Assembly: GCA_963978545.1 (NCBI GenBank)
Contig: OZ021725.1
Coordinates: 10,853,346-10,917,345 of the forward strand
Source: Linyphia triangularis
Lineage: Eukaryota; Arthropoda; Arachnida; Araneae; Linyphiidae
Direction: 5' to 3'
Length of the DNA stretch: 64,000 nucleotides
Part shown: positions 56,373 to 64,000 of the stretch, one piece after another
Position numbering within the stretch: the stretch's first letter is position 1
Layout of the letters: each line of letters starts with the position of its first letter
Notes under the pieces: generated by a model
Database searches by the model: none
What the model saw: the letters and a program-made list of their open reading frames with translations, nothing else
What the model was told of the DNA's origin: nothing
Made by a program: the position numbers and the translations under genes

Positions 56373-57563
56373 ATGTTTGCGATTAAAGGAAGCACGAAAG
56401 AAGATTTAAGGCGGGTGTTGGAAGAAATGGGTGAAACACCAAATGCTACCGCGAAAGTAGTGGACTTGAGGAAGGGCATTGAAAGCAACCAACGCTATAT
56501 TGAAGATCCGGAATTTTGGGAAGAGTTTTTGATTACAATAATAGAAGAACGGAAAGCTGCTGAAAGTGGGGAAAGGGAAGAGAAACAGATGATAAGGGAA
56601 GAGAAACAGAGGGAAAGGGAAGAGAAACAGAGGGAAAGGGAAGAGAAACAGAGGGAAAGGGAAGAAATGGAAAGAGAAAAACATAGAGAACATGAACTGC
56701 AGATGGCGCGATTGCAGCAAGGACAAAGGACAAGTAACGAAGGTGGGGTGAGTGATTATACTAATAGAATTAGCAATGATGGAGAGAGAAGTTCGATTGA
56801 AAGTTTTGTTAAAAGTATTCGTGTACTTACAATGCCGGTTCCGGCAAAAGCGGAAAATTGGGTATTATTCTTTGCATTTGAAACCAAAAAGGTACCACCA
56901 GAATTTCACTCAGAACTTTTGATTACCTTATTAGGTGAGAAGGCGTTGAATGTACTGTCTTATCTCAAAGGAGAAGATATTAAGAATTATGATACTGTGA
57001 AGGAAATGGTGTTGCGAGAATACGAACCGTCTCCACAAGCGCGTTTGCAGAACTTTACAGAGGCTAGGCGATATGCTAATGAAACGTTCTTTCAATTTGC
57101 ATCAAGGTTAAATACTTTGTGGCTGTACTACTGTGAACGGAAAAAAGCACAAGAGTTGCAGACTGTAAATGATTTAATAGTTTCAGATCAACTTTTCAAA
57201 ACTCTAGACCCAGAAATGGCAGCGTTCATTAGGATTCAGCAAGGAGAGAATTGGTTTAAACCTTTAAAGTTAGGTAAGGAGTGTGACATATTCTTTGAGT
57301 CAAGAGGGAAGTCATCAATGGGTGGTGGAAATCAATATCACATGAACAGAAATCGTAATAAGGTGAATTTTGAGAGTAATAGTATAAGATACAGCCCACC
57401 CTTGCATCGTAGGGGCAGTTATAGAAGTGAAGATTTCAGAGGAACAAGACCACAAGCATGCTTTATATGTGGACGAACATCACACCTAGCCAGGAATTGT
57501 TTCCAGAAAGGTGGCAACGACAGAGGATCACAAAATAAGAGTAAAAGAAGCGATACAGAATAA
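56373..57563 (+). CDS. gag polyprotein of the LTR element
   Basis: About 396 residues from the first ATG at 56373, which reads MFAIKGSTKEDLRRVLEEMG. An N-terminal SAP-like segment is followed by a charged EEKQRERE repeat (a 21-bp DNA repeat near 56570-56665) predicted to form a coiled coil. Next comes the capsid-like retrotransposon gag region (WVLFFAFETKKVPPEF, then LGEKALNVL and RLNTLWLYYCE). Last is a zinc knuckle CFICGRTSHLARNC (C-x2-C-x4-H-x4-C) near the C-terminus. Gag forms the particle and binds RNA. The frame is intact, unlike pol. It ends at TAA (57561-57563), with no protease continuing from it. Confidence 0.85.
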   Translation: MFAIKGSTKEDLRRVLEEMGETPNATAKVVDLRKGIESNQRYIEDPEFWEEFLITIIEERKAAESGEREEKQMIREEKQREREEKQREREEKQREREEMEREKHREHELQMARLQQGQRTSNEGGVSDYTNRISNDGERSSIESFVKSIRVLTMPVPAKAENWVLFFAFETKKVPPEFHSELLITLLGEKALNVLSYLKGEDIKNYDTVKEMVLREYEPSPQARLQNFTEARRYANETFFQFASRLNTLWLYYCERKKAQELQTVNDLIVSDQLFKTLDPEMAAFIRIQQGENWFKPLKLGKECDIFFESRGKSSMGGGNQYHMNRNRNKVNFESNSIRYSPPLHRRGSYRSEDFRGTRPQACFICGRTSHLARNCFQKGGNDRGSQNKSKRSDTE

Positions 57564-57658
57564 GATAAACAAGCCAGTACGGAAGTAGTTACAGCAAAAG
57601 TCGGTGGGGAATTAGTGTCAATAACTTCAAAGCAAACAAGCAGAAGACTAAAGATAGC

Positions 57659-58522
57659 TTGAGACTTTTACATGCCAATAAACTCAGGGAATACGTAGTT
57701 AGAGCGCAGACCGTGGGAATTGTGTTCGAAGATGATGAAGAGTTTGGAGAACTGTATGAAACTCCTGTATTTAAGGAATTCAACAAAAACAATTATCTAA
57801 AGGAAGTAGATCTGAATCATTTGGTAGAAGAGCAACGAAGTGAACTAATTAGATTAATTGTGGAAAATGAAGATTTATTTTCTGGGGAGATTCGGAGAGC
57901 TAAAGTAGGAAAGCATACTATTCGGATCAAGGGTTATAAAGAAGCTATCAAACCCAAGTCTTACCGAGTTCCAGAAGCGTTAAAGCAGAAAGTTGATGAG
58001 CAAATCAAGGAATTATTGAAGTTAGATCTCATTGAAGCTACACAAAGTGAGATTGCACATCCTATAGTATGCATTAATAAAAAGGACGAGTCCCTGAGAT
58101 TATGCATTGACTTTCGAAGTTTGAACAGTGTGTCCATTCCAGACGCCTATCCAATGCAAAATATAGATGAGTTAACGTTTCTGGTGGGTAAGACAAATTT
58201 CATAACAATTTTAGATATGCTGAAGGGTTACTGGGCGATACCAATGGATGAAGACAGCAAAGAGCTTACAGCTTTCAGAACACACAGAGGCCATTACCAT
58301 TGGAAAGTAATGCCATTCGGTCTTAGAAATGCGGCAGCCACATACCAACGAGCAATATCAGAGGCTATACAAGATTACTCTGAATTTTCATGTGCCTACA
58401 TAGATGACCTGGCAATATTTTCGGACAGCTGGGAGGAACATATGGGACATCTAAAACTCATTTTCAGAAGGATAAATAACTTACACTTTTCGGTCAACTT
58501 AAAAAAAGTGCAGCTTTGCTAA
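57659..58522 (+). pseudogene. reverse transcriptase part of pol, frameshifted
   Basis: The open frame carries the RT domain: the entry segment HTIRIKGYKEAIKPKSYRVP, LRLCIDFRSLNSVSIPDAYP, FITILDMLKGYW (first catalytic Asp), FRTHRGHYHWKVMPFGLRNA, and the active-site YIDDLAIFSD. No ATG lies in a sensible place, so pol was presumably made as a gag-pol fusion; the protease region between gag and this frame is missing, with stops in its place. A one-base frameshift in the A-run near 58505 ends the frame before the connection to RNase H. Confidence 0.82.
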
Positions 58523-58529
58523 GTCTCAA

Positions 58530-59201
58530 GTGAAATATTTAGGACACTTGGAAGGTTCTGGTAAGCATGGTCCAGATCCTGAAAGGATCCAAGGGGTAAG
58601 CAGTTTGCAAACACCCAAGACCAAGAAACAGCTACAAAGCGCGTTAGGGCTTTGTAATTATTATAGGCAGTATATACCCAATTTTGCAGCCTTTGCACTG
58701 CCGTTAACAGAACTTACTAAAAAACGGGTTCCCAATGAGCTACCATGGAATAAAGATGCCGACACTGCTTTTCGGCAATTAAAGGAGTCATTGTGTGCAG
58801 CCTCTCAACTGAAGGTGCCGGAAATTTGCGAGCCTTTCTATTTATACACTGATGCCTCTCCGTATGCTGTAGGGAGTTGTTTAAGCCAGTCTGATGCAGA
58901 CGGTAGTCTCCATCCTATAGCATTTGGTAGCCAAAAGTTGAATGAAGCTCAAAAGAAATGGTCCACCATTGAACGAGATGCTTTTGCCATCATCTGGGCT
59001 CTAAAGCGATTTGAAACAATACTGTTCGGAGCAGAGATATTCTTAATGACTGACCATAATCCACTTGTATTCCTGTCCGACTAGGTTCCTCAAAGCCTTA
59101 GACTCAAACGTTGGACTTTAGCTCTTCAACGTTTTAACCTTAAGATAGCTTATGTCAAGGGTCAGAAGTTGAGCAATGCTGATGCCTTATCGAGATTGTG
59201 A
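58530..59201 (+). pseudogene. RNase H part of pol with premature stop
   Basis: The next frame opens at YLGHLEGSGKHGPDPERIQG, then LQSALGLCNYYRQYIPNFA, FYLYTDASPYAVGSCLSQ (RNase H Asp), ERDAFAIIWALKRFE and MTDHNPLVFLSD. TAG at 59082-59084 interrupts it. The same frame then continues through QSLRLKRWTLALQRFN and SNADALSRL to TGA at about 59199. No integrase follows; the sequence runs straight into the 3' untranslated region. It cannot give an active enzyme. Confidence 0.82.
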
Positions 59202-59393
59202 ACTAGAGACAGTATCTCATGTAATGACTTTCAAGGTGAACTAATTATGCTGTTTCATTTGATGCTGTGATTCAAATTGTTTAGCTTTCTTTTTACATAA
59301 TTTTCTCTTATCAATATTTTGTGGGTATTCAGGGTGTATTTGGTTTGGTTAATTTAAATTATGATTTAATATAACTCTTGGGGGGGGGGGAGG

Positions 59394-59653
59394 TGTAAGG
59401 TTTCTGAATTAACAATGCGGTTGCATTAGTTTATTACGCTAGATTCCAGCCACGGGATAACAAACGGCTTTTATAATTTTGTAAACGTTGTTGCACGAGA
59501 GAGTATTTTAATTTAAAAAACAAGCAATGAAATGTATTTGGATTGTATCGTCTTCAGTTTTCGAAAAATAAAGTAAAGTGGCGGTTTGTTGAGAACTGGA
59601 GGTGGTTTCTTGAATTCTATTTTTCTAACATAAGCAAAAGGCAACGGCTCACA
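59394..59653 (+). repeat. 3' LTR, complete
   Basis: It begins TGTAAGG right after the polypurine tract and ends CTCACA. A polyadenylation signal AATAAA lies at 59567-59572. The last 165 bp match the truncated 5' LTR. Confidence 0.85.
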
Positions 59654-60110
59654 GTTAGTAAGCATTAAATCCACTAGTTTATGTTTTCTGTGTAATGCGT
59701 GTGAGGAGTGATGACGTCACAACATGGCCGCTGGGTTTTTAAAAGATGGACGTCAATCTGAATTAACATTGTGATGTTTTTATTTCATGAATTACAGATT
59801 AATTAAGTTGTTATTTTTAATTTCTAAAGTCATTATTTTAAAATTTTAACCAGCGAATGTTGTAGCGTAGATCTTTCGATAAGTGGTCCGATAGGTAGGT
59901 AAACTTTAAATGCAGTAGTTTTTTTTTCTTCGTTAATTAAACTACGTCTGTTTTTAGCTTGTCAGTTCCCAGTCAAGATTAGCATTGTGTTCTTTTATTT
60001 CATGAATTATGGATAAAAATTAAAAATAATAGTGTATTTAACTAGTGAAAGTTATTGCCCTAACATTCCTATAATTAGTCCAATAGGTGAGTAAACACTA
60101 TTTTCAGTAG
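59654..60110 (+). repeat. repeated 5'-exon-like module, copies B (right part) and C
   Basis: GTTAGTAAGCATTAAATCC resumes the module cut at 56170. A new copy then follows with ATGACGTCAC (59711-59720), ATGGCCGCTGGG (ATG 59724), and two subunits with donor-like GTAGGT (59895) and GTGAGT (60087), each preceded by GGTCCGATAG or AGTCCAATAG. Confidence 0.55.
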
Positions 60111-60663
60111 TTAATTGTTTACGTTTTAAAAAAAGTTTGTTTAAATTTCATTGTTGATATTCATAGCATTAGGCTTTGACACCAAAAACTGGGATTGTTA
60201 ATTGAACATTCAGTATTGCTTGTAAGAGTTAAAAGAACTAGTTAGCAACAAAAATGAGTTACACACATGCCCAGTTAAACCCCTTGTCAATTTGAGTATA
60301 TTTTGTTTGACTTAGTGATCAATTTAATTCGCCACTTCAAACTTGAATTTTATAAGTATTAATGGAAACACTTATTTCTTTGAAGTTATGACCATTGTGT
60401 TTATTGTTTCCCATTATTATGTGTTTAAAAGAGATGTTTATTAAACCGTTGATCGGTAAATCTTTCTTGGTACATGCTAAATGGTGTTAGGTTTTTGGGA
60501 GCCATGTTATTTTACAACATGCTCTCATTACTAAATATCTTTTGGTTCTAGCCTCGAAAGTAATGCAAGACGGAAACCATATTGGACATATTTTTTTCTA
60601 AAAATGTTTTTTGGTAGTTATTTTCTATTAATATTGTTAATTCTTAATGTTCATATTTCTTAG
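60111..60663. other. intergenic or intronic, no feature recognised
   Basis: AT-rich sequence between the module and the candidate exon. Nothing else seen. Confidence 0.4.
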
Positions 60664-60809
60664 GAAAACTTACTAAAATTTCAACAAATGGACTGCCCAC
60701 TATCCTCAATTATCATTAATGTGGATAAAAAAAGAACACATCTCGAATATCAAGATTCGCATTTCATTACAGGATGGAATTTTTGTTATGGTGGGAGGGG
60801 AATACCGTG
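60664..60809 (+). CDS. possible internal exon of an unrecognised gene
   Basis: Preceded by TCATATTTCTTAG (acceptor) and followed by GTAGGT (donor). One frame is open throughout and encodes about 48 residues including QQMDCPLSSIIINVDKKR and DSHFITGWNFCYGGRGIP. The other two frames have stops. Splice signals plus a single open frame suggest a real exon, perhaps of the gene whose 5' end the modules at 59.7-60.1 kb resemble. I do not recognise the protein. Confidence 0.3.
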
Positions 60810-60974
60810 GTAGGTTTTTCTATTTCAAAATGTGAATTTTATTATACCTTATCATAATATTTAAAAGCCCGAGGACAGCAAGCAAGGTGTGTTTTTTGAT
60901 GAGAATGATAAATAAACTATTATAATTTTTACTATGTAGATTTGGTTTTCAAATTCAAGTACTTCTCAAGGTTA

Positions 60975-61240
60975 ACTGGTCAACCTGATGGCTGTGTGGT
61001 TAGAGCTCTGATTTCGCATGACAAAGGTGCCGGGTTAGATATGGATGTTTGTTGTGGTTCGACATCCATTTTAAGCTGTAGGTCCCTGCTTGATTAGCCG
61101 TCATTGTGCATAAAAATAGGTTGTTGAGCGTACAAACCAACCCGAGGACAACTGCACTGAAACCATTACACAACATCTACAAATAGGCTTCATGATTTTG
61201 GACTCGGCCAGATGGTAAGGAACCATCATCTGAGTTAACA
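60975..61240 (+). repeat. possible second tRNA-related SINE family
   Basis: GATGGCTGTGTGGTTAGAGC resembles a tRNA A-box region, and GTGCCGGGTTAGATATGG a degenerate B-box about 30 nt later. A body with CATTGTGCATAAAAATAGG and a segment ending AACAAATAATG follow. Only one copy is present, and no target duplication was established. Confidence 0.35.
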
Positions 61241-61928
61241 AATAATGATCCTGTAGTTTATTTTAAAGTATTGCCTAGGATTAAGGAATAGAAAATGTTG
61301 TTTATGATTGAAAATATTAGAAGATTCATTATGCATGCTTAAGAATAATTTTCACTTGTCCATTGAGTTGATATCATAATAAATTAATCTTTAATTCCTT
61401 AATGCAGATCAAATATGCTCCATTTTGCAACTATATGTTTAATTGTATATAAATCACAAAAAGAAAATTATTGCAATGGAGTACAAAATACCTTTAATAA
61501 GTAAATATAATTCAAATGTTCTTTTTGGCAAGATACTAAAATGGTTACAAGTTGCGAAATGAAATCAAAATCATTTAAGACTTTAAATAGTAAAATTATA
61601 ACAAACCCCCCCCCCAAAAAAGATATACATTTTTTCTAAACAATGAACATGAGAAGTATGTAATTTGTCACATTGAGAGAATGTGATCGCTTATTTGGGT
61701 CAATGACTTATCTTGGGATTACAAAAATGGTTCTTTTGCCAATTGTATACCTGCATGGTTTGGCAAAAATTATTAAATCTCATTTTATCTTTTAATTTTA
61801 GTAACCTTGAAAGATTTTTTTTATATTGTTTTGCTAAAAAAGCACCCAAACATTGTTGCTGAATTAAGAGTTTATAGCAGTGATGTCGATGAGACAACAA
61901 ACTTGTAAATGGTTAAGTGTTTACGATT
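61241..61928. other. intergenic, no gene seen
   Basis: AT-rich. A C-run lies near 61606-61614. Confidence 0.4.
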
Positions 61929-62115
61929 GTAATAATACGAAATGGTTTAATGAAACAACTTTATTAGTTAATACGCCATTCTCCAAACTCAAACTGGTGT
62001 CTTCAAATCTATAGAACACAACTACCAAGGTAAAGCGCGAGGATATCTAGTTGTGACGGCACGAGGATATATTCATCCAGCAAGAGATGCACGAGGGTAT
62101 ATTTATTCCGCTACA
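61929..62115 (-). repeat. 3' LTR of a second Gypsy element
   Basis: On the minus strand it opens TGTAGCGG (62115) and ends ATTATTACA (61929), giving TGTA...TACA ends and 187 bp. Just upstream is a purine-rich AGAGAGGGAG (complement of about 62118-62127), the likely polypurine tract. The LTR has a repeated ATATACCCTCGTGC or ATATATCCTCGTGC motif and AATAAA (complement of 61960-61965). The 5' LTR lies beyond the window, so the boundary is inferred from one copy. Confidence 0.65.
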
Positions 62116-62213
62116 GACTCCCTCTCTGGGTCTGAAGTCGTCCCGACCAGGAGCCAGACACAGAAATGTTCTTGTGATCTTATTTTGGTGAAGGTGAATC
62201 TGGGATTGCAGCT

Positions 62214-62240
62214 TTCTTTTTAGGCCGTCCGCGTTTTCGA
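62214..62240 (-). other. AT-hook-like tail of the second Gypsy pol
   Basis: In the frame that follows the broken integrase end, RKRGRPKKK is encoded: an RGRP core flanked by basic residues, the AT-hook pattern. It sits just before the pol stop and polypurine tract, where some Gypsy integrases carry chromatin- or DNA-binding tails. It is now separated from the integrase by a frameshift and a stop near 62290. Confidence 0.5.
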
Positions 62241-62291
62241 AGAGGTACTTTTGGCAGAGAATCTTGACCTTGGTAAGGACACAGTGCTTAA

Positions 62292-63128
62292 CTATGATAA
62301 GTACCCAACTTGATTAACCAGTTCATATGTTGTTGGAGATCTTTGAGTCAATATTACATATGGTCCGTCTCTTCTCGGCATAAACTTCGATGTTTTTCCA
62401 TGTTTCTTGTTGCTTAAATGATGTGATGTAACCCATGCCATATCGCCAGGAACGTAACGAGGTCCTTCTTTTCGAGATTTATCAGCATAGTCTTTTCGAC
62501 GATCCGGCTGTATCTCTACCCTCTCTCGAATTCCTTTCAATGTCTCAGCAAATCTTTTAAGGTAGGGTGTTATTTCTGGGACAAAATTATCATTCTGAAT
62601 GATGGCTCTTAGGTCACGAGAAACATCATCAGGAGTTCTCATTTCTCTACCAAAATGTAGGAAAGCAGCAGTCTGTCCTGTACTTTCACATTTCGACGAG
62701 TTCATGGCAAACCGAATGGAAGACAACCGCTCTACCCAAGCGCTGTGGTCATTAACGACCAATATCGCTAGGCGCGGCTTTAGATCCCGGTTTTTTCTTT
62801 CGACAGGATTTGCTTGAGGGTGATAGAAGGGAGTGAGACTCTGTTTTATGTCAAGGAAATACAACAGTTGTTGCATTATAGCGCTTACGAATTGCGCACC
62901 ATTGTCACTAATGACACGACGGCTGAGCCCATATCGAAGAAAAACTTCATTCAAGAGCGTAAGCGCACACTCTTTAGCTGTGGATGTCTCAAGGTAAAAC
63001 AGTTCAATCCATCTGGTGGCGCAGTCTTCGACTATGAAAATCCACTTTTTCCCTCCTTCTGCTTTAGGTAATGGACCAAAGAAGTCAATGGCAATGATTT
63101 CAAATTTTTGGGAATACACAGGTGTTTG
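62292..63128 (-). pseudogene. integrase core of the second Gypsy element
   Basis: About 275 residues from YSQKFEIIAIDFFGPLPK onward. The retroviral-type integrase catalytic acids are visible: D in AIDFFG, D in ISDNGAQF and E in NPVERKNRD. A C-terminal region (YVPGDMAWVTSHHLSNKKHG, then DGPYVI and TYELVN) follows. It is in frame with the zinc-binding part upstream but separated from it by TAA (63129-63131). It then runs into a stop after GYLS where the family usually continues GTYH, so a frameshift is present. Not functional as read. Confidence 0.82.
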
Positions 63129-64000
63129 TTATAAACCTGAAGGCTTTTGGTTAGAAGCTTTGTATCTACTACAGTCAGGACAATTCTTTACATACTCGGC
63201 AATAGTTTTGAGCATTCTAGTCCAATAATATCGAGTAGCTATCAGTTGAAAAGTTCCTTCTATACCATAGTGAGAAGCAGTAGGATCATCATGATGCTCT
63301 TTCAACACCCACTCTTGCTCATGGGAGGGGACAACTAACTGAGCATCTTCCGATTCTGAATCCGGAGAGAACCGGTAAATAATTCCCTTATTCATTAGAT
63401 AACCCCGTCCAGTCCATCTGGAAACATCTGCATCTTTTCCTTCAAAACTTTCAATGATATTCTTTATGTCATCATCTTTCAGCTGTTCAGTTCGTATCTC
63501 TGCTGGACGTCGAGTAGGAAAGTCAGCAACAATCATACATAGGTCACAAACTTCTTTGGATTCATCATGGTAAGTTTTACATTCCTCAATAACTGCTTCT
63601 GTCAATAAACGATCCAGTTCCTTTCGAAGAATTTCTTTCTTTGGTGGAGGAATCCTATATGGAAGTACGGCCACTGGTGCATGTGTACCGATATCAATGT
63701 GATGTTCTATAAAAGGGGTTGCTTCTCCCCCTGGACGAAACACATCATCGAAATCCTTCGATACAGAATTCAAAGCGTCTCTTTGTTCTACGGTCAATTG
63801 CTGAGAATTCGTGTTCTCTTCGTCACGTAGAGAACACGAATTGATTTTGAAACAAGGTTGAGACGTTAATGTTGGAACACTCTTTTCAGATGCCAATTCG
63901 TAACATTCATGGGGTCTGTCATTGTAAAACCATACATGTTCTTTTAGGTTTAAAACAACTCCAGCTTCTAGTAGAAAATTGATGCCCAACAATGTTCGAT
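63129..64000 (-). pseudogene. rearranged Gypsy pol: protease tail, RT start, integrase zinc finger
   Basis: The frame is open to the window's right edge, so it is partial at its N-terminus. In order it has LLGINFLLEAGVVLNL (the end of the aspartic protease), a linker, and the RT entry segment HHIDIGTHAPVAVLPYRIPP with LLTEAVIEEC. It then jumps directly to a pre-integrase segment and the H2C2 zinc-binding domain (HYGIEGTFQLIATRYYW, NCPDCSRYK). The catalytic RT core, connection and RNase H are missing in one in-frame deletion near 63600. It ends at TAA 63129-63131 right before the integrase core. Confidence 0.8.

Larger units (their letters stand above)
56171..59653 (+). mobile_element. defective Gypsy-type LTR retrotransposon
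   Basis: The 3' LTR is 59394-59653 (260 bp, TGTAAGG...CTCACA), directly preceded by a purine tract G11AGG (59380-59393) acting as polypurine tract. The last 165 bp of the LTR recur at 56171-56335 as a 5'-truncated left LTR. In between come gag, reverse transcriptase and RNase H in order; protease and integrase are absent. The left junction lacks about 95 bp of LTR. By comparison with module copy A, it also lacks about 100 bp of host sequence, so a deletion removed the original boundary and the target duplication. Confidence 0.85.

Noticed and set aside
56406..56733. Minus-strand Phe/Pro-rich frames over gag
   Set aside because: Antisense shadow of the EEKQRERE-coding repeat.

Overview
This is an AT-rich, repeat-dense stretch of an animal nuclear genome. 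Three things point to an invertebrate, most likely an arthropod: GT-AG introns, a C2H2 zinc-finger array with EKP-H/Y-SC linkers, and a crowded mix of hAT, pogo, PIF/Harbinger, Helitron, CACTA-like, Gypsy and SINE sequences. The species cannot be named from the sequence alone. There are no operons, rRNAs, tRNAs or CRISPR arrays. Almost everything recognisable derives from mobile elements; the one non-TE protein gene is the zinc-finger gene on the minus strand.

Layout. 0-9.7 kb: a foldback MITE, two tRNA-derived SINEs with exact target duplications, a broken C2H2 copy (3.4-3.8 kb) and a 22-finger C2H2 ORF (6.0-7.9 kb) with two more fingers behind a stop codon. 9.7-11.8 kb: an array of a 91-bp satellite. 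11.8-23.8 kb: mostly decayed DNA with a hAT C-terminal fragment, a 2.3-kb hAT element, a 0.7-kb TIR element and a Helitron. 23.8-39.6 kb: a CACTA/EnSpm-like transposase ORF, split by a 1.27-kb hAT insertion, followed on the same strand by a 12-exon gene whose reading frame is intact across every splice junction and which ends in a DUF4806-type domain. Its introns hold a pogo element, a second Helitron inverted relative to the first, and another TIR element. 40.3-42.5 kb: the same 91-bp satellite in the opposite orientation. 42.9-48.4 kb: a broken DUF4780-like ORF, another hAT element and degenerate repeats. 48.4-60.1 kb: a repeated module carrying a TGACGTCA palindrome, into which two PIF/Harbinger-type elements and a defective Gypsy-type LTR retrotransposon have inserted. 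60.1-64 kb: one possible exon, a SINE-like sequence, and the 3' LTR and rearranged pol of a second Gypsy element that runs off the right edge.

The most notable unit lies between about 9.7 and 42.5 kb. A TATA box and a short non-coding exon with a GTAAGT donor lie just upstream of the transposase ATG. A second GTAAGT lies 44 nt after the transposase stop, and the acceptor for the DUF4806 gene's first coding exon lies 0.5 kb further on. The transposase could therefore lie inside the first intron of the second gene, the layout known for tnpD and tnpA of maize En/Spm. Inverted 91-bp arrays flank the pair, and their outer edges share a short inverted match. This suggests, but does not prove, one very large transposon with two alternatively spliced products and satellite-like subterminal repeats. 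The transposase copy is dead (hAT insertion) while the second gene is still open.
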